This document shows, piece by piece, positions 17,850 through 26,914 of a stretch of 40,973 nt of DNA. Within the stretch, counting starts at the first letter, position 1. The number at the start of each line of letters is the position of its first letter. Source of the DNA: an uncultured bacterium (lineage in GTDB: Bacteria; Omnitrophota; Gorgyraeia; Duberdicusellales; 4484-171); NCBI GenBank assembly GCA_913050175.1, contig CAJXAF010000004.1, positions 1-40,973 on the forward strand, given 5' to 3'. The position numbers and the translations under genes are program-made. The notes under the pieces are model-generated. The model made no database searches. It was not told the origin of the DNA and was given only the letters and a program-made list of their open reading frames with translations.

Positions 17850-19538
17850 CTAAACAGATGCAGCCTCTTGGCTATCCATTATGTCGTCTAAATCTTCATC
17901 TACGGTTGTTATCGGCTTAATATCGAACTTCTCTACTAAAATTTTAAGTACAGCCGGCGAAACAAATCCCGGGAGCCTTGGCCCTAAGCGTATACCTTTT
18001 ACCCCTAAAAATAATAGAGCAAGCAGCACACAAACGGCTTTTTGCTCATACCAGGCAATATCAAAGCTAAGGGGCAGCTCATTAATGCTCTTAGCACCAA
18101 ATACCTCTGCTAGTTTTTGTGCTATAACTACAAGTGAATAGGAATCATTACACTGTCCGGCATCAATAACCCTGGGAATCCCGCCAATATCACCTAAGTC
18201 AAGCATATTATACCTATACTTAGCACAACCAGCTGTAAGGATTACTGCATCTTTAGGCAATTTGTTGGCAAGGTCGGTAAAGTAATTTCTTTCATTGCTC
18301 CTACCATCACAACCAGCCATGACTACAAATTTCTTAATCATGCCGCCTTTTACAGCCTCAACAATTTTATCAGCAACACCTAAAGTTGCTTTATGGGCAA
18401 AACCTATTGTAAGTTTTTTACCTTCCCTTTCTTCTAAGTCACCAAGCTCTATAGCTTTTTTAATAACTGCTGAGAAATCTTTAGCTTTATCAGAAGTTCT
18501 ATCAGCTATATGGGCTACGCCCGGCCAAGCTACCAAACCGGTAGTAAATATTCTCTGCTCATATAATTCAGTTGGCTTTTGTATACAATTAGTGGTCATT
18601 ACAATAGCCCCTTTAAACTCTTCAAACTCTTTTCTCTGAGTATGCCAAGCTGTACCAAAATTACCTACTAGATTCTTGTACTTTTTTAAACCAGGATAGG
18701 AATGGGCTGGCAGCATCTCACCATGGGTATAGATATTAATATTTGTACCTTGTGTCTGCTTAAGCAGTTCTTCTAAATCAAGCAGATCATGACCACTTAC
18801 CAATATAGCTGGTCCGGCCTTAACCCCGGTTGTGACTTCGGTTATTTCCGGATCGCCGTAGACTCCTGTATTAGCTTTATCTAAAAGAGCCATAGACTTA
18901 ACAGAAAATTCACCGGCTTTCATAATAAGAGCAAGCAATTGCTCGGCACTTAAAGTAGGATTAAGAGTTGCTTCCAGTCCTTCTTGGATAAAGGCAAAAA
19001 TACTATCATCTTTTTCCTTTAAAATATAAGCATGATCAGTATAGGCAGCAATGCCTTTAATACCATAAATTAGCAGTTCCTTTAAAGACCTTAGATCTTC
19101 ATTGGTCTCAGATAAGACGCCAACTTTACTAGCTTTATCTATTAACTCCTGCTCATCGCTAGAGTACCAGGCAGCTGCATCAGGAATTGGCTCATCAAAG
19201 GTTTTATTACTCTTTTCTCTATAGGCAGAAAGGAATATATCTTTTATTTTGTTCCTAACAAGAAAAGCTTTTTTTATGAGCTCACTAATACTATCATTAT
19301 CAAAATTGACATTGGTTACAGTGGTAAATAACCCCTCCATAACAAAGACATCAACTTCTTGGCTCTTCTTACCCAGCTCTCTTGCTTTTACCCCGTAAAA
19401 GGATATTCCTTTTAAAAGATAAATTAGGAGATCCTGAAGATTAGCTACTTGATCATCCTTACCGCAAACCCCTTTGACGGTACAACCTTGACCATTCACC
19501 GTCTCTTCACATTGAAAACAATACATCTTGCTATCCAT
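17850..19538 (-). CDS. hcp: Hydroxylamine reductase / hybrid-cluster protein
   Basis: MYCFQCEETVNGQGCTVKGVCGKDDQVANLQDLLIYLLKGISFYG; SGHDLLDLEELLKQTQGTNINIYTHGEMLPAHSYPGLKKYKNLVGNFGTAWHTQRKEF; AGCAKYRYN; DAGQCNDSYS. Confidence 0.96.
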   Translation of the reverse strand: MDSKMYCFQCEETVNGQGCTVKGVCGKDDQVANLQDLLIYLLKGISFYGVKARELGKKSQEVDVFVMEGLFTTVTNVNFDNDSISELIKKAFLVRNKIKDIFLSAYREKSNKTFDEPIPDAAAWYSSDEQELIDKASKVGVLSETNEDLRSLKELLIYGIKGIAAYTDHAYILKEKDDSIFAFIQEGLEATLNPTLSAEQLLALIMKAGEFSVKSMALLDKANTGVYGDPEITEVTTGVKAGPAILVSGHDLLDLEELLKQTQGTNINIYTHGEMLPAHSYPGLKKYKNLVGNFGTAWHTQRKEFEEFKGAIVMTTNCIQKPTELYEQRIFTTGLVAWPGVAHIADRTSDKAKDFSAVIKKAIELGDLEEREGKKLTIGFAHKATLGVADKIVEAVKGGMIKKFVVMAGCDGRSNERNYFTDLANKLPKDAVILTAGCAKYRYNMLDLGDIGGIPRVIDAGQCNDSYSLVVIAQKLAEVFGAKSINELPLSFDIAWYEQKAVCVLLALLFLGVKGIRLGPRLPGFVSPAVLKILVEKFDIKPITTVDEDLDDIMDSQEAASV

Positions 19539-19575
19539 TTTTCCTCCTCATTTTTAAAGTGGCAATATAAAGTTG

Positions 19576-19606
19576 AAATGATACTAAAATAGTGTTATTT
19601 TGTCAA
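19576..19606 (-). promoter_or_regulatory. hcp promoter with overlapping operator, same architecture as the Rrf2 promoter
   Basis: Minus strand TTGACA-AAATAACAC-TATTTTA-GTATCATTT; 9-bp arms (7/9 complementary), 7-bp spacer, -10-like TATCAT 17 bp from TTGACA. Confidence 0.75.
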
Positions 19607-19679
19607 GAGAAATATTTTTTTACTCAAGCCATCAAGAGAAATATTAATTCTTAAAGACAATAGACAATTTAGGTGAAAG

Positions 19680-19697
19680 TGGTAGAATTATCTACCA
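19680..19697 (+). promoter_or_regulatory. Palindrome overlapping the putative mrp -10
   Basis: TGGTAGA-ATTA-TCTACCA, perfect 7-bp arms, containing -10-like TAGAAT; -35-like TAGACA 16 bp upstream. Confidence 0.5.
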
Positions 19698-19721
19698 ATT
19701 TCATAAAGATAAGGAGTAAAT

Positions 19722-21041
19722 ATGGATAAAATAAATGAAAAAACTATACTTGATTCCCTGCGTCACATAATTGACCCTGATCTAGATAAAGACATAGTAT
19801 CTTTGGGTTTTGTAAAAAACATTGCTATTGATGGTGAAAATATATCCTTTGATATTGAATTAACCACTCCGGCCTGCCCGATAAAAGATGAATTTCAAAG
19901 CAAAGCCAAAGGAGCAGTATTAAAATTAGCCGGAGTAAAAAATGTTAAGATTAATATGACCTCAGTTAAGAAAAAATCTAGCTTCGATACTCTACAAGAG
20001 AATAGCACCTTAAAAGATGTTAAAACTATTATCGCTATATCTTCCTGCAAAGGAGGTGTTGGTAAATCAACCATAGCAGCTCATATTGCCTTAGAGGTTG
20101 CTAACCGCGGCTTTAAAGTCGGGCTCCTGGATACTGATATATTCGGGCCTTCAATTCCTACTTTATTTGATATCGGTAATGATGAGAAAGTTTATGCAAA
20201 TGAGGACAAACAAATAATTCCTATAGAAAAATACTCACTTAAAATTATGTCTTTTGGCTTAGTCTTAGGAGACGGACCGGCAGTCTTAAGAGGGCCTTTA
20301 GTTAACCAGTATCTAATGCAGATTTTACACAATACTGCTTGGGGAGAATTAGACTACCTCTTTATAGATATGCCGCCGGGAACCGGAGATATACAGTTGA
20401 CCCTCACCCAGTCGGTCCAGCTAGATGGTGCTGTAGTTATAACCACAAGACAGTCTCTGTCTTTAGTAGATGTCTCTCGGGGAATTTTAATGTTTGAAAA
20501 TGTAAAAGTGCCTATGCTGGGAATTGTGGAAAATATGTCTTACTTTGCTTGTGAGCAGTGCGGAACTAAAAATAACATCTTTGGTGAAAGTAAAACACGA
20601 TCTTTAGGAGAAAGGTTTGGACTGGATGCCTTAGCCGAAATACCAATCCAAAAAGAGTTCAATGCAAAAATTAGTGAATACAAGAAAAACCAATATTTTT
20701 CCCAAGCAGCAGATAAAGTAATAATGGCAGTAGGCAAGCTCAGTCTGCTTGAGGATAAACTTCCTCAGGTCAATTTTGATAAGAATAGTGTTAACCTTAA
20801 GTGGTCTGACGGTAGAAAAACAGCTATCGACAACAGAACCCTGAGACTAGCTTGTGAATGCGCTCGCTGTGTGGATGAACTTTCCGGAGAGAAAACCTTA
20901 AAAGAATCGGAAGTAAACTCTGATGTGGCTGCTACTGAAGTAACACCCTTAGGAAATTATGCTATCGGCATAAAATGGAATGACGGCCATTTATCAAGCA
21001 TATATTCTTACGATAAATTAAAGAAATTAGTAAATGTATAG
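19722..21041 (+). CDS. mrp: Mrp/ApbC-type Fe-S carrier P-loop ATPase with N-terminal MIP18/DUF59 and C-terminal DUF971 domains
   Basis: DPDLDKDIVSLGFVKNI (DUF59); SSCKGGVGKSTIAAHIAL, DMPPGTGDIQLTLTQ, YFACEQCG (Mrp); VNLKWSDGRKTAIDNRTLRLACECARCVDELSGEKTL (DUF971). Confidence 0.93.
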   Translation: MDKINEKTILDSLRHIIDPDLDKDIVSLGFVKNIAIDGENISFDIELTTPACPIKDEFQSKAKGAVLKLAGVKNVKINMTSVKKKSSFDTLQENSTLKDVKTIIAISSCKGGVGKSTIAAHIALEVANRGFKVGLLDTDIFGPSIPTLFDIGNDEKVYANEDKQIIPIEKYSLKIMSFGLVLGDGPAVLRGPLVNQYLMQILHNTAWGELDYLFIDMPPGTGDIQLTLTQSVQLDGAVVITTRQSLSLVDVSRGILMFENVKVPMLGIVENMSYFACEQCGTKNNIFGESKTRSLGERFGLDALAEIPIQKEFNAKISEYKKNQYFSQAADKVIMAVGKLSLLEDKLPQVNFDKNSVNLKWSDGRKTAIDNRTLRLACECARCVDELSGEKTLKESEVNSDVAATEVTPLGNYAIGIKWNDGHLSSIYSYDKLKKLVNV

Positions 21042-21056
21042 GGTCTAAACTTATCA

Positions 21057-21539
21057 TTAAAAAAAGAGTTTAGCGTAGTGCATTTTAATTTCTAAGATTT
21101 TTTTGTCGCCAGATACACTAAAACTAGCCTTGCCGTATTCCGGCGGCCCCATTCTTAAGTTATTGTTAGACACCCCCACCCCTTCTCTAGGCTTAGGAAA
21201 GGGGAATTTACGAAAATCTAACTTTTCATTATCATTTTTATCGTGAAAAACAAATAAGGCATAAGAATCACCATAGGATACATCAATAAAACTTACTGAT
21301 AAACCATCCTCTTCCACCTCACTGGCTTTACTCATATATACTTTATCTTTTTTAAGCCAATTATCCTTACCATTATAAAGAGCAAATATAAGGTTACCGC
21401 CTTGGCTGTATTTGATGCCTGTAACTCTTACCTGGAGTAATCCAGTCTTAACTTCATCAGCCGGCAAAAACAGTGAAAAAAACGAGAGGCCAATGATTAA
21501 AGTCAAATAAAAAATACTCTTAGTGCTTTTGCAACCCAC
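21057..21539 (-). CDS. DUF2141-family secreted protein
   Basis: Signal peptide; LLQVRVTGIKYSQGGNLIFALYN...YALFVFHDKNDNEKLDFRKFPFPKPREGVGVSNN. Confidence 0.75.
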   Translation of the reverse strand: MGCKSTKSIFYLTLIIGLSFFSLFLPADEVKTGLLQVRVTGIKYSQGGNLIFALYNGKDNWLKKDKVYMSKASEVEEDGLSVSFIDVSYGDSYALFVFHDKNDNEKLDFRKFPFPKPREGVGVSNNNLRMGPPEYGKASFSVSGDKKILEIKMHYAKLFF

Positions 21540-21546
21540 AATAGTC

Positions 21547-21888
21547 TTAAGCCTCTGTCTTATTCTTTAAAAAGATAATTTTTAGTGTCGTGTAATCTCC
21601 CGACTGCCAGGGCCATAACATTGCAATCTTAATAACACCATTATCTTCTTTCTTAAATAAGGTCTGGCTATCATAAACGCCGCCGTAATTATTTGTTAAG
21701 TCCAAATCTTCTTGAGTAGTTTTTACACCTTTGGGCTTTTTTGCCGGGCCAAAGATATCAACAAAGATCTTACTCCATTCATCTAGATCTTTATTGTAAA
21801 AAACTAACTCAGCATAATCATCAGTAATAACCCTTTTTTCATAAAGGTCAAAGATGGTAAAGCGTTCAATTATTTCTTTCAAAGTCAT
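21547..21888 (-). CDS. Conserved hypothetical protein
   Basis: 113-aa ORF in operon orientation between DUF2141 and ACR3 genes; family not recognised. Confidence 0.6.
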   Translation of the reverse strand: MTLKEIIERFTIFDLYEKRVITDDYAELVFYNKDLDEWSKIFVDIFGPAKKPKGVKTTQEDLDLTNNYGGVYDSQTLFKKEDNGVIKIAMLWPWQSGDYTTLKIIFLKNKTEA

Positions 21889-21900
21889 ACCTCCCTTCTC

Positions 21901-22983
21901 TTAGCTTGTAGTTCTCCTATTAAATATGTGTTTGTTTGCTAAACAGATTTTAACTAGCAAAAGCATTATTGGAACTTCAATCAAAACACCGACAACTGTT
22001 GCCAATGATGCTCCTGAAGAAAGACCAAAAAGCATAGCTGAAGTAGCGATTGCAACTTCAAAATGATTACTCGCCCCGATTAAAGCTGAAGGAGCAGCAT
22101 CCCTATATGATAACTTCAACCACTTAGCTCCGAGGAAAGCTATGGCAAAAATAAGACAAGTCTGGATGAGAAGCGGTATAGCAATCAATAATATAACTTG
22201 AGGCTGACTAACTATAAGTTCTCCTTTAAGTGAAAATAAAAGAATAAGAGTAAGCAGTAGTGCCCCCATAGAAATCGGTGTTAAATAATGGAGAAATTTA
22301 TCCTCAAACCACTCTTTACCTTTTTTTGCTATGATATATTTTCTTGAGTGATAACCTAAGAAAAGCGGCAGGCCAACATAGATAATTACTGATAAAACAA
22401 TAGTATGCCAGGGAATAGGCATTTTATTTATCCCCAGGAGCCAACCTCCTAAAGGAGCATAAAGAAATAGCATCGTAAGAGAGTTTATAGCTACCATAAC
22501 TAAAGTGTGGCCATCGTTTCCTTTGGCTAAGTGTCCCCAGACTAAAACCATTGCTGTACAGGGGGCAACACCTAAAAGAATACACCCGGCGATATAAGAC
22601 CGATACAATTGAACTTGACTTCCCTTTATGATCTCAAACCCCGGTAAAAAGTCTTTGAAGACAACTCCCAGAAAAAAAGTCGCTATAACTAACATAGTAA
22701 AAGGCTTAATGCACCAATTTATAAATAAAGTCAGGACTACCGGTTTAGGGGTCTTACCAGCTTTTATTACTTCGGAAAAGTCAATTTTTACCATAATCGG
22801 ATACATCATAAAAAAAAGACATATAGCAATAGGAATTGATACTTGGTGGATAGAAATTTTATCCAAGTAGAGAGCGGCCCCGGGAAATAGTTTGCCTAAA
22901 AGCACACCAAGGCCAATACAGCCAATAACCCATAGGGTTAAATATTTCTCGAAAAAATTTAAATTTAATTCTTTTTGGCTCAT
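21901..22983 (-). CDS. ACR3-family arsenite efflux transporter
   Basis: [75 protein letters not shown]. Confidence 0.93.
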   Translation of the reverse strand: MSQKELNLNFFEKYLTLWVIGCIGLGVLLGKLFPGAALYLDKISIHQVSIPIAICLFFMMYPIMVKIDFSEVIKAGKTPKPVVLTLFINWCIKPFTMLVIATFFLGVVFKDFLPGFEIIKGSQVQLYRSYIAGCILLGVAPCTAMVLVWGHLAKGNDGHTLVMVAINSLTMLFLYAPLGGWLLGINKMPIPWHTIVLSVIIYVGLPLFLGYHSRKYIIAKKGKEWFEDKFLHYLTPISMGALLLTLILLFSLKGELIVSQPQVILLIAIPLLIQTCLIFAIAFLGAKWLKLSYRDAAPSALIGASNHFEVAIATSAMLFGLSSGASLATVVGVLIEVPIMLLLVKICLANKHIFNRRTTS

Positions 22984-23074
22984 TTTTAATTATTAGGTTA
23001 TCTATTTAGTTTAAAGCAAAGAAAAATATCTTGCAAGACATTTAAACATAATAGAAATAAAATTATTATTTTAG

Positions 23075-23668
23075 CTAAATTAACTTAACTAGATCTTTAT
23101 AACGAAAGCAGTTAGTTATGTGATCATTGACCATACCGGTAGCCTGCATATGAGCATATATTATAGTAGGACCCATAAATTTAAAGCCACGCTCTTTAAG
23201 AGCTTTGCTTATTTCTTCGGCCTTTTGGGTCTTAGCAGGTATATCAGAAACCTTCTGCCGGCGGTTGCAAATAGGTTTCCCGCCAACAAATCCCCATATA
23301 TACTTAGAAAAGGTACCAAATTCAGACTTAACCTCCAAAAAGTGCTTAGCATTACTTATCGTAGCCTCGATTTTTAAACGATTGCGTATTATTCCTGGAT
23401 TATTCATTAGTCGTTTTAGGTCAGATGCTTTTAATTTGGCAACTTTTTTCGGATCAAAATTAAAAAAAGCTTTCTTATAATTTTTTCGTTTCCGTAAAAC
23501 CGTAAGCCAGCTTAAGCCAGCCTGGGCCGACTCTAGAACTAGAAACTCAAATATTTTTCTGTCTCGATAGACCGGTACTCCCCACTCCCGGTCATGGTAT
23601 TTTTGATAGAGTAGGTTTCCTTCTGGCACCCATAGGCAGCGCTTAATTAATTTATCTGTTTTTTTCAT
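23075..23668 (-). CDS. tag: DNA-3-methyladenine glycosylase I
   Basis: [76 protein letters not shown]. Confidence 0.95.
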   Translation of the reverse strand: MKKTDKLIKRCLWVPEGNLLYQKYHDREWGVPVYRDRKIFEFLVLESAQAGLSWLTVLRKRKNYKKAFFNFDPKKVAKLKASDLKRLMNNPGIIRNRLKIEATISNAKHFLEVKSEFGTFSKYIWGFVGGKPICNRRQKVSDIPAKTQKAEEISKALKERGFKFMGPTIIYAHMQATGMVNDHITNCFRYKDLVKLI

Positions 23669-24069
23669 TCGCTAGAAGGTTTTTTTCTTAGCTTCTTCTT
23701 CTCAGACTGAATCTTTTTATCCTTTAAGATCTTTTCTTTAGCTCGCTGGGAACGTTTGCGTTTCTGACGACGAATCTTAGAAATTCTTTGCCTCTCTGCC
23801 TTTATAAAACCTTTCTGCCTGAGTTCAATCTTATCTAAGAGAAGCCGGCGGGCAAAGAAACGGTTTAAACTTTGTGAGCGCTCTTTCTGACACTTAACCT
23901 CAATACCACTCGGTCTATGCTTTAGGTAAACACAGACAGAAGTTTTATTGATTTTCTGACCCCCGGAACCTGAGGCCCGGATGAATTTCTCATCAATTTC
24001 AGTTTCACTAACTCCCAGCCTTTTCATACGTAGCTTTAGTTCTTTTTGCTTTACAGTTGATATAGCCAT
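23665..24069 (-). CDS. Peptide chain release factor-like (GGQ) protein
   Basis: [54 protein letters not shown] with basic C-terminal tail; no codon-recognition domain. Confidence 0.85.
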   Translation of the reverse strand: MAISTVKQKELKLRMKRLGVSETEIDEKFIRASGSGGQKINKTSVCVYLKHRPSGIEVKCQKERSQSLNRFFARRLLLDKIELRQKGFIKAERQRISKIRRQKRKRSQRAKEKILKDKKIQSEKKKLRKKPSSE

Positions 24070-24072
24070 TAA

Positions 24073-24792
24073 CTACTCTTTGTTTTCTTGCCTTTGTTTT
24101 GCTGAGCCAACACCTAAATAAACACTCCTTGGGGCAACTACTGTATTTTTTGCTAGGACTGCCCCGGCAGCTATTATGGCCCGCTCACCAATTTCTGCAC
24201 CGGGGAGAATAACTGAATTTAATCCAATTATAGCTTTTTTGCCAATCTTTACTTTTTTTAAAATTAACCTTCCCCGTTCAAAAGAGTGGCCAATTACTGT
24301 CGCATGTCCGCCAATAACTGCCTTATCGCCGATCTCAAGCAAAGAAAGATCTGCACAATACTTAGAGTTAATTTGAACATTCTTACCAAGCTTAGCCCCC
24401 ATAAGCCGATAGAAAATATTTACAAAGGGGGTAAGTAAAATAAAATCCATAAATGTATTTGATACTATCAAAACCAGTGAATTAGTTAAAGCCCACTTTA
24501 TTGCTCCCCAGGAAAACATAGTGTATTCACCCTCTTTTAAGGATAATCTAAAGATAAAACGCACAATCCCTAAGATAAATATTAAACAAATCCCATAGAT
24601 AAAATAAGCTGCAGTAAGGCAAAAACATAAGAGCAAGACTCTTAAAGACATTGTCTGGCCTAAACTGCTTGCCCAGACATGAAAACAAAGCAACAATCCC
24701 GGATAAATTGCCAGGCCAATTATAATAATACCTATAGCATAGAGAAAAAGCGTAAATAGCATCTGGATAATGGAATCAAGCAGCCATTTCAT
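24073..24792 (-). CDS. Membrane-anchored left-handed beta-helix (hexapeptide) acyltransferase-like protein
   Basis: N-terminal TM segments; hexapeptide repeats LLEIGDKAVIGGHATVIGH...VKIGKKAIIGLNSVILPGAEIGERAIIAAGAVLAKNTVVAP. Confidence 0.8.
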   Translation of the reverse strand: MKWLLDSIIQMLFTLFLYAIGIIIIGLAIYPGLLLCFHVWASSLGQTMSLRVLLLCFCLTAAYFIYGICLIFILGIVRFIFRLSLKEGEYTMFSWGAIKWALTNSLVLIVSNTFMDFILLTPFVNIFYRLMGAKLGKNVQINSKYCADLSLLEIGDKAVIGGHATVIGHSFERGRLILKKVKIGKKAIIGLNSVILPGAEIGERAIIAAGAVLAKNTVVAPRSVYLGVGSAKQRQENKE

Positions 24793-25543
24793 TTCCTACC
24801 TCCTTACTCAGGGTTTTTCTAAACCAGTCGAGAATAAGAACCTTCATCTTCTGAGGATTTTCTTGGAGAAGCCTCTCAGCATGTAAACCACCTTCTATAA
24901 TTTCAATGGCCTTAATACCTGAAGCTGCTTCATAAAGATTCTGGGAGTGATAATCCTTGATAATCCAATCACGACTTCCGTGAATAAAAAAAAGTGGGAG
25001 ATTTTTGATCTTTTTTACCTCTTTAATTGGCTTGAGCTTACCGGTAAAAAAGTGACTCACCCTGGCTCCTTTACCCTCCCAGTCACATTCAAAATTATCT
25101 TTTAAGTCTGATAGCATCTCTGGCTCCCAAAAGTGGTAATTAATCTCCCAAAAACTCATAGGAGAACTGATTAAAATCATAGACTTAATATCATCTCTTT
25201 TGGCAGCAATATTAATTGATACTGCTGCTCCTAAAGAATAAGCTAAGATTCCAATTGATTCATAATTAAAACCCTTAGCAAAGTCAAGAATAGCTTCTAA
25301 ATCACAGTGCTCTTTACCTAGCCAGGTAAATAAGCCTTTACTTTCACCATGGCCGCGAAAGTCAAAAATAAGAGTATCGTAGTCGCTAGATAGAACCTCT
25401 ACAGTATTCTTCATCCAGCGATTCTTTTTGCTATTAAAAAACCCCGGACAGACTACTATTAATGAAGAAAATCCTTTTTTATTGTGTTCATAGGATAGTT
25501 CTACCTTGTCTTTAGTCAGTAGTGTTGCTTTGTTATTTCCCAT
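24776..25543 (-). CDS. Alpha/beta hydrolase
   Basis: LIFDFRGHGESKG, ILAYSLGAAVSINIA, FIHGSRDWII. Confidence 0.85.
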   Translation of the reverse strand: MGNNKATLLTKDKVELSYEHNKKGFSSLIVVCPGFFNSKKNRWMKNTVEVLSSDYDTLIFDFRGHGESKGLFTWLGKEHCDLEAILDFAKGFNYESIGILAYSLGAAVSINIAAKRDDIKSMILISSPMSFWEINYHFWEPEMLSDLKDNFECDWEGKGARVSHFFTGKLKPIKEVKKIKNLPLFFIHGSRDWIIKDYHSQNLYEAASGIKAIEIIEGGLHAERLLQENPQKMKVLILDWFRKTLSKEVGNEMAA

Positions 25544-25586
25544 TGCCAGTTGTTTTCCTAGGAAACATGAATAATAATTTTTATCC

Positions 25587-26228
25587 CTACTTAAGTACTC
25601 CTAAAAGACTTAAGAGAAGGGAAATAAAGGTAAGAATTAAGTAATAGATAATATCAATTACTGGACGCAGGATTCCGGTATAAAGCAAAAAGATTATTAT
25701 GAAAAGCCCAAAGCGTTGGAGGCTGGCAAGCTTATATTTAAGTTTGCTGGGAAGAAACTCCATAAGAACATGAGAACCGTCTAAAGGCGGAATTGGAATT
25801 AAGTTAAAGGCTCCGAGAATAATATTTATTCCGGCCGCTCTTTCAAGCACTGAAGCAAAGACTGTATTGCTAGAAAAAGCTTCAAATTGTAGTAAAAATA
25901 TGGCAAGTGTAGCAATAAGTATATTGGCACCACATCCGGCCAAAGAAACAGCAATAATAGCCTTACGGGAGTGGCTTAAGTTTCTGTAATTTACCGGAAC
26001 TGGTTTTGCCCAGCCAAAGCCCACTAAAAAAAGTACGGCCAGACCTACCGGATCAATATGAGGCAGGGGGTTAAAAGATAGTCTGCCTGAATTCTTAGCA
26101 GTATTATCGCCAAACAATGAAGCCACCCAACCATGAGCTACTTCATGGGCAATTATTGAATATAGCAATACCGGGACTAAGATAAAAAATGCTACTGGAT
26201 CCTGGCGTAATAATGATAATAATCCCAT
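25587..26228 (-). CDS. Site-2 protease family (M50) membrane metalloprotease
   Basis: IAHEVAHGWVASLFGD, NLIPIPPLDGSHVL. Confidence 0.9.
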   Translation of the reverse strand: MGLLSLLRQDPVAFFILVPVLLYSIIAHEVAHGWVASLFGDNTAKNSGRLSFNPLPHIDPVGLAVLFLVGFGWAKPVPVNYRNLSHSRKAIIAVSLAGCGANILIATLAIFLLQFEAFSSNTVFASVLERAAGINIILGAFNLIPIPPLDGSHVLMEFLPSKLKYKLASLQRFGLFIIIFLLYTGILRPVIDIIYYLILTFISLLLSLLGVLK

Positions 26229-26248
26229 ATACTTACCTCATAAATTAA

Positions 26249-26821
26249 TTATTCAAACACAGCGCCCTGAGTTTCACCATGCTTAGTACGAAAATCATAA
26301 TCTACTTCTAATTGGTTATATTTAGCTATAATGCTTTGACACAAATCATTGGCATTTTTTTCAAGTTGGTTACTGCTTTTTTGAGGCTTTATGCGGAAAA
26401 TCTTGCTTTCAATTTCCCGGGCTGCTTTTACTCCTAGATCCTTATGACCTCTCTCATGTTCAGCCAAAGCCCGCATATACTTATCCCATCTTTGTCTTAG
26501 TTCAGCCGAGCCCCGGTAAGAATTTTTCCACCTGGGCATATAATAATCGATATCTATATCTGTTGTGATGCTCGTTATTTTATAGAAGTTGTTTGCTTTT
26601 TTATATTTAAAATTCCAAGAAACATACCATTCGGTATGAGCATCATAGGTTTGGCCTCCACTCCTGGCACTACTTTTTTTATCCATCTCCTCTCTGAGTT
26701 TCCCGGCCCTATCGCCATAGATATTATAATACTCGTATTTCTCATTAAGCTTAGGACTAGAGAGGCTCTCAATTCCAAACAATAAAAATAAAACTAAAAA
26801 TGTTAGATAACCAAACTTCAA
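26249..26821 (-). CDS. DUF922-like secreted Zn-dependent protease-type protein
   Basis: YDAHTEWYVSWNFKYKKANNFYKITSITTDIDIDYYMPRW; ALAEHERGHKDLGVKAAREIESKI. Confidence 0.75.
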   Translation of the reverse strand: MKFGYLTFLVLFLLFGIESLSSPKLNEKYEYYNIYGDRAGKLREEMDKKSSARSGGQTYDAHTEWYVSWNFKYKKANNFYKITSITTDIDIDYYMPRWKNSYRGSAELRQRWDKYMRALAEHERGHKDLGVKAAREIESKIFRIKPQKSSNQLEKNANDLCQSIIAKYNQLEVDYDFRTKHGETQGAVFE

Positions 26822-26914
26822 TTTATAACCAGCACTATGTATTTATTATTCCTGTTTTAAGTTGACCCTATATTAACACAAATAAAAATCTCCTGCAATG
26901 AACTCTTCTCTGCT

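Noticed and set aside
18295-18639. 114-aa plus-strand ORF
   Set aside because: Antisense to hcp, shadow ORF
21045-21075. CTAAACT...AGTTTAG inverted repeat between mrp and the DUF2141 gene as a terminator
   Set aside because: Long 15-nt A-rich loop and weak 7-bp AT arms that overlap the DUF2141 coding end; not convincing
26858-26880. Possible insertion-end motif TTAAGTTGACCCTATATT
   Set aside because: Single occurrence, no paired terminal repeat or mobile gene nearby
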